Source of the DNA: Gracilariopsis chorda
Lineage: Eukaryota; Rhodophyta; Florideophyceae; Gracilariales; Gracilariaceae
Assembly (NCBI GenBank): GCA_003194525.1
Contig: NBIV01000055.1
Span: 1-64,000 of the forward strand
Reading direction: 5' to 3'
Length of the DNA stretch: 64,000 bases
Below, piece by piece: positions 1 through 9,744 of the stretch. The position numbers and the translations under genes are program-made. The notes below the pieces were generated by a model. It did no database searches. It saw nothing but the letters and a program-made list of their open reading frames with translations, and was not told the DNA's origin. Position 1 is the stretch's first letter; each line of letters starts with the position of its first letter.

Positions 1-1
1 A

Positions 2-2130
2 CCGGCTGAGTCCCAAGTCTGGGTGCAGGTAAATTCCCGTCAACACGGTCTTCGGGTTATACAACCCCTCGCCTCGTCGTACGAGAAATCCAAGCTGGCG
101 CTGGCTAATGGAATTGTCTCCATTTCCCCGGATGTTCCTTTCCGGATATTGGTTGCCAACCTTGGCAAAACACCACCAGTATCTGGTAAAAACACTAATT
201 AATTGGGAGTGTAACCCCCCATCCTATGGGAATGCTGCCAACGAAGATGACAGCCGCCGATGTACTCGGAGTTACCACCTCTTCTGAGGAGTTCGCCCCG
301 CCGTCCGAAGACGTCAAGTCTAGGGAGGGGGAGGAAACCGCTACTTCAGCGTCGAACATACCGAGTAACTCGGAATTGCGAACCACACCTGTTCCACAAG
401 ACAATTCTCCATCGAGCAACGACCGGATTGATCCGGAAAAGGCACTTGAAGCGCTGGACTTTAGCCACGTGCCAGAGTCGCACCGCCACAAACTCCGTAC
501 CATGTTACGGGAATTCAACACAATGTGGGATGGCTCGCTTGGCGAGATTAACGCAACGGAACACCGGATCGATTTAATCCCCGGTGCGCGACCGGTTGCA
601 CAACCCCCTTACAGGGCAGGTCCGAAAGCTCGGGAAGAGGAGCAGTCCCAGGTGGACAAGATGCTCCGCGCAGGTGTGATTGAGCCCGCTCAATCACCCT
701 GGGCATCCCCAGTTGTACTGGCTTTTAAAGGCCGTCGGAACCTGGAGGTTCTGTGTCGACTACAGCCGGCTCAATGCCGTGACTGTTAGGGAAACGTACC
801 CTATCCCTCGTATGGACGAGTTTATTGACTCTCTTGGAGACGCCACCGTCTTCACGGCCCTTGATGCCAGTTGGGGATATTGGCAATTACCTGTCAGACA
901 GGAGGATCGCGACAAAACCGCATTCACTTGCCACGCAGGAACGTACCGCTTCAAGCGGATGCCATTTGGGTTAACCAATGCCCCCGCCACCTTTCAGCGT
1001 GCAGTAGATATTCTACTCAACCGCTTTAAGTGGCGGAGTTGTCTGGTCTACCTTGATGATATTATCATCTTCTCCAACTCGTTGGACGACCATCTCACTC
1101 ACGTCCGAGACGTGCTGACCGTACTCCGCGATGCGGGAATTACCCTCAAGTTGAGGAAATGCGAGTTTTTCACAGATACTGTGAAGTATCTGGGTCACAT
1201 TATCCGTCCTAGACGGTTAGCGATCGAGAAAGCTCGAGTCAAATCCCTCGTTGAGGCGAAAGAACCCAGTACGCAAACGGAACTGCGCTCCTTTCTGGGG
1301 CTGGTCAACGTCTATCGACGGTTTATCCCGAACTTTTCGGATACTGCAGCGCCCCTGAACGCGTTGTTGCGAAAGGGGAACCCCCCAAAACTGGGAACAT
1401 TTACGCCCGAGCAATCGGAAGCTTTTAACTCCTTAAAGGAGGCTGTCACATCAGCACCAATCCTACATCTCCCCAAACTTGGGTTGCCATACTCCGTAGA
1501 TACGGACTCGAGCGACTACCAAGTCGGGTGTGCTCTTTTTCAAACCACCCCCGAGGGGGAACGACATCGAATTGGTTATTGGTCGCGCTCGCTCAATGTT
1601 CATGAGCGGAACTACTACGTATCGGGGAAAGAGTGCCTCGCCGTCGTATGGGCGATGACCACTCTGCGCCTCTACCTTATGGGAGTTCACTTCACCGTGT
1701 ACACGGATCATTCCTCATTGAGGTGGTTAATGAATATCTCCGACCCGTCGGGACGCCTCATGCGCTGGAGACTCCGCCTCGCGGAATATGACTTTCAAGT
1801 CATTTATAAAAAGGGCGCGCAGAACACCCAAGCCGACGCCTTGTCGCGGTTACCCACAAGTGGGGAAGCACTCCCAACGGAGGAGGATGAAGTCCCATGT
1901 TTCATGGCCATAGACCCGGATGATCCGGAATGTGCCGTCGAGGCTGGGCCAGAAAACTGGGACGAGGATGCTGATTTTGACGAACAACTCGCATCGCGAG
2001 ATGAATCTGAGAACCCGTTACCGGGAAACGTTGTACCGGTATCACCGGAAGAAATGATCCGAGAACAATTCGGCGACCCATTCTGTACGAGGATTCGTGC
2101 CCGTCTTAACGGTGGTGAAGATCTCCCTTT
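2..2130 (+). pseudogene. pol: Gypsy pol, 5' part: linker, reverse transcriptase, RNase H (frameshifted)
   Basis: The first 200 bases read in frame 2 as the linker between protease and reverse transcriptase and stop at 200-202. The same linker continues in frame 1 from about 199 to 735. The reverse transcriptase proper then continues in frame 2. RT landmarks are MPFGLTNAPATFQ and the catalytic box YLDD at 1049-1060. RNase H follows around 1490-1850 (VDTDSSDY, then YTDHSSLRW), ending in QADALSRLP. In the intact family these domains copy the RNA genome into DNA and remove the RNA. Two frame changes inside this part, near 199 and 735, mean the copy is broken. Confidence 0.88.
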
Positions 2131-4793
2131 TCAGGGTAAACGACAAAGGCTACCTCGTAAAGAAGGTCGAAGCCCGCCCACAGATTGTGGTACCTCATTC
2201 CCTGCAGTCTCGGGTGTTACGTCTATCACACTACGCCCCCATTGGAGGTCACCCAGGTGGGAGGAAACTCTACCTAACCCTGCGAAGGGATTTCCATTGG
2301 CCCACAATGGCGGTGGATGGCTACGCAACTGTGCAGTTTTGTAGTGAATGCGCGAAGAATCGCGTCAAGCTCCGCAATAATGCGAAGAAGATGAAACTAT
2401 TCCCCGCAAGGGCGCCGCTCGAGTTTATCGCGATCGATATTCTCGGACCACTACTCACCACGAAACGTGGAAACAAATTTCTACTTGTCATTACCGACCG
2501 CTTTTGTAAGCTGGTACGGACTGTCCCTCTTCGGAGGATAACCGCTCTCACGGTGGCCCAGGCTCTGGTGACGCACTGGATTTTTGTCTACGGTCCCCCT
2601 GTGGAGGTGCTCTCCGATAACGGGAAACAGTTCTTGAGCAAGTTCTTCCAGGATGTTTGTCGCATCCTGGATGTCAAGAACTTGTTCACGACTACCTACC
2701 ACCCCCAGTGTAATGGGCAAGTTGAACGGTTTAACCGGACGTTACTCGCGGCGTTACGTTCCTACGTCGCAGACCACCCAAAGAACTGGGACATGTACGC
2801 TGATGCGGTAACCTACGCGTACAATACGCAGGTACACCGGACTACCGGAGTTTCGCCATTCGAGTTGGTTCTATCTAGAACACCCCCGCCTGTGGCGCTG
2901 GAACCCCAAGCTACCTTGGACAATTTCCCATCTGTGGGTATCTACCGGCAGCAATGGAAGCAATGGCTTTCCAAGCTGGTCCCCGCTGCGCGGACGTCTA
3001 TGGCACGGGCCCAAGCCGCTTACAAGCGGGATTTTGATGCTCGCTTGCGAGGAAAACCGTCCCTGATTCGGGCGAATAACTACATCTTCCTCTGGAAGGA
3101 GTACTACAACCCGGAACGGGAGAAGCGCCATAAACTCTCGCCTGTGGCAGATGGACCATTCAAGGTCATCTCTATGAACACCGACACTGCCGTGGTAGAG
3201 ATGGGCGACACGCACGAACGGATTTCCCGTGATGGTGTTGTCCTTGCCCCTCCTCCCTCGTCAGAGGTAGTCCTGGATCCAGGCAACCCCGTTTCTACGG
3301 ACTCTGCAACACCAGAATCATCCGGGAGTACTAGGCCTACGGTACTACCACACCCCAGCCGGGGACTCTCAGACCTACCGACTCTGTCGGACTCACCGGC
3401 TCAGCCGGGTAATTCGGGTCTCTCAGCGCCCGCCCCTACCACGTCCGCCCCCCTGGCGCAAATTTACACCCGCCAGGCGGGAAATGTTATCCCTTATCCC
3501 GCCGCTCCGTCTGAGAAGGGGGATGAGAACACTCGTTTTCGAGGAACGATATCGCCGTCACAACGGGAAGTTGAAACGCAGCTACCGCACATCTCTGTCA
3601 GGGAGGGATCCCCGTTACGGGAGTACGGCGACGATCGCCCTCAATCCCCTCAGCAGGGCGATGCCTCGAAGGCGCCGTTGGCGGAAGTCCCCGCGGAAGC
3701 GGTTCAATCAGGTCGATCAGACCCGCGCCCTGCGGAGAAGAGGCGCCCAGATACACCAGCGCCGCTGGGAAATCCCCACACCCAACCTGGGGAAAAAGGC
3801 AGCCAAGCCGCCGCCGAAGCTTCAGGCCCTGGCCCGCAAGCGCCGGAAACGCCTCCCGTCGTCGACGGAATTGAAGCTCCCGTTCCGCGGAATAATTTAC
3901 GCCACCTCCCGCAACGCTGCGGGGAAGAAACGAGGAACTCGGAAAAAGCGCACGCCATCGCACGCTCGAAACCGGTCATACCAGACGCTGCTCCTCCGCG
4001 TGGAGACGGTGCACTGCACTTAGCGGCCAAGCACCTGAAAAGGGTGACATCGGCACCTGCCCGGCACCCCCCAAAGGGGAATTTTGACCAAAATACCGGT
4101 GTACCGGAGTTAGCCCCAGGCAACCCGTCAGTAGGCGGGGACACCACGGCATCGCCGGAACGTATGGTACAGAGTGCTCGTGCGCCTGGCAGGGAGGCGG
4201 TTTGCCACCCAACCACCGTGTCGCACGGGATCCCCCAGGGGATTGTGGAAATGCCGATTCCGCAGGAGCGGTCATCTTCCCGCAAACTCGCGGTTTGTGA
4301 GCTCAACCGCGAAAGCGGAGCCCCAGTCCCCCGCCGACTGGCGGTTCGCCCGCAATACCGCGAAAGCGGAAATGAACCTGCCCCAATGGGGAATGACTTG
4401 CCGATGAAAACCGTGGCACCACACACCCTCTTGAGGGATATCTTCCCACATGAGCAGCGGCCGCTATCACAGCGCACGGCAACGCCGAAGTTATCGCCGA
4501 ACACCCTGCTAAGGAACATTATACCGCACAGCGGGCAGCCCCCGCAAGGAAGTACAACCACCACCCGGCACGGCCGGCAGGTCTACGAACGAGAGTTCGT
4601 AGTAGACCGACTTGTCGGACACACCTGGGACCAGGATGGTATTCTACAATACCGCGTCCGCTGGTACGGGTACGACCCCAGTGGGGATACGTGGGAGCCA
4701 ATTGAACACCTCCCACGGTCGCAGCTCCTGCGATACCACCGTCAAACGGGAACTGCAGCCCCAGCCACGCTGGTTAATGCGGAAGTTGGGTAA
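2097..4793 (+). pseudogene. pol: Gypsy integrase, long proline-rich spacer and chromodomain
   Basis: This frame takes over from the RT/RNase H frame near 2130. It begins with an HHCC zinc motif (two His around HYAP/DFHW, two Cys in FCSEC), followed by the DDE catalytic core: AIDILGP, LSDNGKQF and CNGQVERFNR. An integrase C-terminal domain reaches about residue 390. About 450 residues of proline-, serine- and charged sequence follow, then a chromodomain at 4585-4755 (REFVVDRLVG, YRVRWYGYDP, DTWEP). Chromodomains steer integration toward methylated histone tails in this clade. A spacer of this length between integrase and chromodomain is unusual. The frame itself is open for 898 codons, but the element upstream is broken. 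Confidence 0.88.
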
Positions 4794-4986
4794 CGTTGCC
4801 GCGCGAGCGGAGAGCGATAGGAAAGGATAACAAGGCAAGGCCCGTCCAAGACGGGGAACTCAACCGAGAAGCACCGTTCTAAATGGGAAAGTTTATTCAA
4901 GGGAGCAGCTAGCTCCCCACAATATTACACTACACTAACTGGTATAGCCAGGGAAAGAACACCAGGAAACTGGACAAAAGGGTCTC
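4794..4986. other. Non-coding stretch after the chromovirus
   Basis: No supported gene is present. The stretch holds a few purine-rich runs that could include a polypurine tract. It also holds a terminus-like string ending in ACTACA near 4936, which resembles the LTR ends seen at 7523 and 8926 but has no matching partner. The 3' boundary of the gypsy element cannot be fixed. Confidence 0.4.
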
Positions 4987-5212
4987 ACTCTTCGCCGTTG
5001 CCCGGGGCGTAACCACCAGCGAGGCGGTAGGCCAACGCGTCCGCCATGGTGGTGACATCCCCCGGTACCTCGGCAGCGCTAAGACCGGCACCACGGAGAA
5101 AACGTGCGATGATCTCGTTTTCATTCGCCGTGACCCCGCTGGGGATAGAAGGTCCGGCACTTGCCGCCGAAGACTCATACTTGAAGTTAGCCCATTTCTG
5201 GCTTAATGAATC
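4987..5212 (-). pseudogene. C-terminal fragment of an unidentified protein
   Basis: On the minus strand one frame is open from about 5212 to a stop at 4987 and reads like a real protein tail. It starts DSLSQKWANFKYESS, continues through a helical stretch (ENEIIARFLRGAGLS) and ends YRLAGGYAPGNGEE. There is an in-frame stop immediately upstream, where the copia fragment begins, so the rest of the protein is missing. I do not recognise the family. A retroelement gag or another polyprotein end is possible given the surroundings. It lies between two elements and appears to have been cut by one of them. Confidence 0.35.
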
Positions 5213-5305
5213 TCACATATGAGAACCAATCTTTCGTAGACACCGGAGTGCATTGCGCTACACATTGTTGTTGCATACATGTACCGTGCGGGGTCTCCAG
5301 GTGCT

Positions 5306-6064
5306 TCAAGTTTCTTTTTTGGTGCATACTTCGATATGGATCCTAGCTGCCGGAGTGAATAGTTTTTGTATGGCGGGGATTCTTCCATACCACTTCGCAT
5401 ATTGAGAGATGTCTATAGCAGTATGATCTATGAGATTGTATTTGAATATCGCATCTCGCGCGGCGTCTTCCCAATACGTATCAGCAAGTCCGGCTGTGTC
5501 GAGTAGTGATCGCACTGCGTTCATGATGGTCCCGTTGAATCTTTCCGCTATACAGTTTTGTTGAGATTGGTGCGGTGTCCTCAGGTGGTGCTGAACTTGG
5601 TCATCGCGGTAAATTGCTTGAATTATGCTGGAAGTATATTCCTTGGCGTTGTCTGTTTGAAAGTCTGTAACGGGATGATGCATGCGATTTCGTATGTAAT
5701 CTAGAGTTTGGCTGACATAAGCCGGGATGTCCTTTTGCTCTTTGATAAAGTGCGCCATCGTGAAACGGCTTGCAGCGCAAATTATGATTAATATGTGGTT
5801 GTTGCCATGTCTGGAGGTTGGCTTTACTGGTCCAAAAGTATCTGAACTTACGTAAGTACCGGGTACGTATGTATGGGTTTTTCGTGGATGCAGGGCTGGG
5901 TGAATTTTTGCATGGCTGCATGCGCTGCAGGGTATCTGGCAGTCTGCTGGTAGTGATGTAGGCATGGTCGGAAGCTTCCTATGGGCTGTTAGATGGATTT
6001 TTGCAGGATGGACGTGATTCATTGGGATATGCCAGTTGTATGCTGTGAGTTGTGCTGTTGAATG
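5306..6064 (-). pseudogene. Copia integrase core, truncated
   Basis: The reading begins with a GAG-pre-integrase remnant (NWHIPMNHVHPAKI, then CSACSHAKI). The integrase catalytic core follows with all three acidic residues in context: VSSDTFGPV, FQTDNAKEY and NCIAERFNGT, which is the D,D-35-E pattern of copia integrases. It continues toward the usual post-core segment (QLFTPAARIH-like), but the frame shifts near 5310 and the similarity is lost at about 5203. The enzyme joins cDNA ends to target DNA in intact elements. Here it is a fragment without RT, so it is not functional as an element. Confidence 0.85.
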
Positions 6065-7528
6065 TGTAGTACAATAGCCCTAAGGCCAGACGGCTGGCAA
6101 GATGGAGTGCCGAAGAGGTGGAAGAAGGACCAGAGCACCACCGGCCCGTGTCCATATTAGCCACGTGGGTCGGAGATAATTGTGATGTGAGGTGTGACCT
6201 CCGCTGGAGCTAGCACTGCAGCACAGTGGACGGTAGGATAGTGTAGTATTTTATTTAATTTCTTAGTAGTAGTTCCCGGTGGTCTAAAGTGCCTCGCCAA
6301 CTATATTAGGTGGCTCGAGTCCCGCCAACCACTGAGGAGTAAAGGCAAGCGCCACCTCCATCCTCTACTCGCCCCCATGCTTCCAGCGGGTACAGGCTTC
6401 CAAGCCATCATTACGAGTGCGCCCGACCTGTGGGGACCTCAGATAACGCCCGCACATTGCGCTTGCACGTCAGAAGGTGCCCACGACACAACTACACCCC
6501 AGTCTGTGGAGCAATTGAATCCGTGGTGTCGGGAATGGCTTCATACAGGTACACTATCGTACCTCGCAGGGTGACGTGGATATGGCTACGAGGCACACCC
6601 CATTTTGGGTTGTTTTGGAACCGGAAGTAATGGTAACCATCACAGGTGAATTGGATGTCTGACCTGGGTACAAGTGGTATACTGGGTATGCTGGACACCT
6701 AATAGGTGAATGCGGGTGGCACAGCCGTGCGAGGGCACCATGACAGCGGGCTAGCCACGTGCTTGGACCACGCAAGGTGTACACATATGCTTAGATAGCT
6801 ATTTCACTTTACAGTGGTAGAACCTACTTAAGGCAGGTTGAGCTCCACTCACCTCCCCGACAGTAAAGGGTAACTGAGTCGTGTCTTCTTCCTGAAGTCC
6901 GGGCTATAGTGGTAACCATCGGCGTAGCTTTACAACTCCTCGCGGAGGGTAACCACGTTGGAATCTGGTGCGTCTACCCCTCAGGGTTAACTAGGAAACA
7001 CTTTATCGTTTGTCACCTTCTTTTCAGGGACCAGCGTCGTCCCGAGACTCCGATCGGTTTTCGTTCCTGTATAGGATATTTCTTTGGCTAATATTATCGC
7101 TGTTACTCCGCCTACGGACCTGGTCCCGCTTGTCGCACGGTCCTTGGCATCGCTCCGGGTGTTGTGTCCCGAGTACGCTCACCGTCCTAGGGTGCCGCTT
7201 GCCGTCGTCTTTTGCCCTTTTTCCCTCAGGTTCGCCGCCAATACCATTGGTCATATCATCCCTTCTTCCCCACCTCTGTAGGTATATGCAGCAACCGTCT
7301 CCGGTCTTACACCCGGCGTGCCTAGCACTGAGCACGGACAGAGGGCTCTTTCCTCTGCAGTTCACCTCTCAAGGGGGCGGACTCCGGACAGCCGGTGGAC
7401 ATCACACATCGCAGGGTTTTGCTCCACACAGTGGAATGTCACCCTAGTGGCTGGTACTTTGCCGCCGCTACCCCTAGTAGGTACTACTTCCCCACTTGTC
7501 CTTGGAACTAGTATTCTACTACAGAATG
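6060..7528 (+). mobile_element. Solo LTR with 5-bp target duplication GAATG
   Basis: The element itself is 6065-7523 (1459 bp). It starts TGTAGTACAAT and ends ATTCTACTACA, a near-perfect inverted terminal pair beginning TG and ending CA, as LTRs do. It is flanked on both sides by GAATG (6060-6064 and 7524-7528). It interrupts the copia polyprotein between the protease/pre-integrase block and the integrase block. No convincing protein is encoded inside. A solo LTR left by recombination of a full element is the simplest reading. A non-autonomous element is the alternative. Confidence 0.8.
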
Positions 7529-8195
7529 ATGTCTGCGATGTGCAAGGTTGGGTAATGACTTGAGATTTCGTGTCTTACATGGCTGCTTGGAAGGCTGTGA
7601 TATTGGGGCAGAGCAATTATTTTATGATGAGAGTTGTTGCTGCCGTCGTTTGCTGATGAGCGTAGGCTAGGTTTGGATTTGTCTGCCTTTGTTGAAACTT
7701 TGTGATTTCTTTGATGTTTAAACTCTATCGTGCGAGATGTGAAGGCTGTGAGGGGTGTATAACAAGTTGTGTGAAATCTATATTGGTTCCCTTGCCAAGG
7801 TGCAGTTGCAATGACTTTGGGGGGAGTGTGACTTGTGTTGATGACAAATATCTTGGTGGCAGTGAACGCTACTAGTCCGTAACGAGATGCTCGGTCTTTG
7901 ACTGAAAGTAGATTGTGTGGGATGTATCTATTGGCCACTGCATAGGTGCGTAGTTCGGACTTCTTCCTCGTGAGGCGCAGGTGCAGCATTCCATGGTGCG
8001 TGCAATTGGTTGTCTGTGTTGAGGCGGTTTCAGTTAGCGTTGAGTTTTTGAGTGTGGTCATTGTGGGAGTGGGGTAGGGGATCTGGGTGGGGTGCGCCCC
8101 GCTGTCTAGAATGAACTTACCGGTCGCGTCGTGAAGTGCAATGCCCTCAGACAGAGATTCTTGGTACTTGGTTGATTTCCCGAATGTTTTGGTAA
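7529..8195 (-). pseudogene. Copia protease and pre-integrase region
   Basis: On the minus strand the aspartic protease active site reads FILDSGAHPTQI, with DSGA encoded at 8106-8095. It is preceded by an open segment (GKSTKYQESLSEGIALHD). Downstream comes the typical copia stretch HNLLSVKDRA and FTATKIFVI, where the family has a conserved LLSV box before integrase. The frame ends at the LTR insertion. The protease would mature the polyprotein in an intact element. The zinc-knuckle region expected just upstream is missing at the junction with the next LTR (8196). Confidence 0.75.
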
Positions 8196-8926
8196 TGTAG
8201 TCATTGCATGAACTACGACCACTAATAGTGGATTTGACATGTGGGACACGGAAGAGTCAATTGGCGGCTGGCCACAGTAGTGGGCATGAACCACCAAAGT
8301 GGAGTAATTTAGTTAATTCTATTTATTATTTTACACCCATTTCTGGGATGGTTAGTACTTAGTGCGCCGGCTGCTTGCCGTCGCACCACTAAAACTTCCC
8401 CAACAAAGGACCCCAACCTGGGAAATTGGCTCTAGACCTCACCGCCTTCGCGTGTTCTTTACTCCTCTTTGGAGGGAAGCACCGTCGTATACGGGACGTC
8501 TAACCCCCTTGCCTATCTAAAGGATCCGACTATTCGGACTGTTATTCGAGCTGTCTTGGTGTTCGCCTTGTATAAGGTTTATTTATCGGCACTGCCGTTA
8601 GTCTTCGTCACGACACCCGTGACTCAGCTCCCCCTTATTGTTCCCTTTACAGGGTGGCTTTCCCGCTACCCATGGCTAGTTTTCGCGTGTTCCACTAACG
8701 TATAAACCTCACCTCTCTAAAGAACGACCACCCCCATATATCTCTCCTGCTGATACCAGATTCTTGCCTCAACCTCCCTGCGCAAGTGGCAACAGGTGGA
8801 TTTGCCCTTATAACCCGACATATTCGTGCCACTTTTGGGAGGGCTCTACCCAACTGGGCTCACCTCTAAAGAGGAAAAATCCCGAACATCTTTCAGTGCG
8901 CTCCCGCTTCCGGGCATTCTACTACA
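8196..8926 (+). mobile_element. Solo LTR without matching target duplication
   Basis: The block starts TGTAGTCATTGC and ends GCATTCTACTACA, an inverted pair like that of the 6065 LTR. Its interior is related to the 10263 LTR. Both carry an AGTACTT...GCCG...CG segment, and both carry CTCTACCCA(A/G)CTGGGC followed by ACCTCT near the 3' end (8845 and 11091). The flanking five bases differ (GGTAA on the left, AGCAG on the right). The copia zinc-knuckle region expected between gag and protease is absent. Recombination between two separate insertions, with loss of the DNA between them, would explain both facts. Confidence 0.7.
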
Positions 8927-9205
8927 AGCAGTTTGTGTGGTTTGTCTGTATCCATTTCGGGTACCGCTTTGATTGCTGGCAGACTGTGAGGTACTGGGTT
9001 GAGTTCTGTTTCAGGAGTACTTGGATGATGATGTCGTTGTGTCATTTCACGATGGTGGTGGTTGTCGTTGGCGGTTATTGTGGCTTTTTGATAGAGTTCA
9101 GAGATGATGGGGTCTTGGTGGAGGTCACACCCTAGTCTGCGCGTGAGTCTGGAGTCTTTAGTCGCCGTTGTGAGGAGGGGTGGTAAGTACGAAGATGGTG
9201 TGTGC
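8927..9205 (-). pseudogene. Copia gag remnant
   Basis: A minus-strand frame is open from about 9205 to the LTR edge. It encodes a polar, histidine-rich segment (DLHQDPIISELYQKATITAN, then NHHHREMTQRHHH). Its position directly upstream of the protease block, in the same orientation, points to the C-terminal part of copia gag. There is no recognisable domain in what is left, so the call rests on position and open frame. Confidence 0.4.
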
Positions 9206-9411
9206 TAGCGTGGGACCCAGAACCTGTGGGAGAAGTACATGTCTCTCCTTTACTCCGTCCTGTTGTTCGCGTGGCTTAAGTGTCTAATCTGACTGTAATG
9301 CTGTTTGACAGAGACAACGCAAGCAATGCAACCAAACAGTATAGTTGGTCAAAAGCATTATCGCACTCAGGACATCAACTTGACCAGTGCAATAAAGAAG
9401 GCTCACTATTA
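9206..9411. other. Short non-coding spacer before the Tc1 element
   Basis: No gene or repeat boundary is visible. The sequence may still belong to the 5' part of the copia element, whose gag frame starts after a stop near 9206. Confidence 0.3.
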
Positions 9412-9744
9412 CAGTCCGCGAAAATAAAAACGCAACATCTATTGCATACTCCCCGACTACACCATACTTCGCCCAATTGATTGTTGTTATCCATCTAGTA
9501 AAAGCTCCGTATTCGTTAACTAAATTCATGTGCCTGTAGATATAAAAGCTCATTCATTTCTAATACAACCGGCGGTTTACCAAAAAAGGCGCGAACAAGG
9601 GGGCGAAAAACGAGCGCTAACAAATTATTGCTCTTGAGCTTGCCGCCAAATTACCGATACTTGAACACCCAAACTCTTCACAAATGCTCTCATCACATGA
9701 GTACATAACGTGAACGTCTCAAACAAGTTACACCTTCATTATCC

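Larger units (their letters stand above)
1..4793 (+). mobile_element. Ty3/gypsy chromovirus, internal region (5' end outside window)
   Basis: This is the pol region of a chromodomain-bearing LTR retrotransposon, in the order linker after protease, reverse transcriptase, RNase H, integrase and chromodomain, which is the Ty3/gypsy order. The reading frame is broken near 199, 735 and 2130, so the copy cannot make one polyprotein. Gag and protease lie outside the window. I found no convincing 3' LTR after 4793. A string at about 4925-4936 that ends like the LTRs farther on (ACTACA) is too close to the last codon to be a whole LTR. The gypsy assignment is secure. Inactivity is inferred from the breaks, which could in principle include assembly errors. 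Confidence 0.9.
5203..9205 (-). mobile_element. Ty1/copia element, disrupted (gag remnant, protease, integrase)
   Basis: Three separated minus-strand blocks follow the copia order gag, protease, GAG-pre-integrase, integrase: 9205-8927, 8195-7529 and 6064-5203. They are split by two LTR-like insertions (8196-8926 and 6065-7523). Copia order, with integrase before RT, is implied because the RT and RNase H that should follow integrase are missing. The element is cut at about 5203. No LTR of this element itself was identified. Confidence 0.8.

Noticed and set aside
3484..4564. Basic 179-codon plus frame and 286-codon minus frame inside the gypsy spacer
   Set aside because: Both are alternative phases of the Pro-rich spacer, with no domains. 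The main frame continues into the chromodomain.
4925..4936. LTR-like end (ATTACACTACA) just after the chromovirus
   Set aside because: It is only about 140 bp after the last codon, with no matching start or target duplication, so it was not called an LTR.
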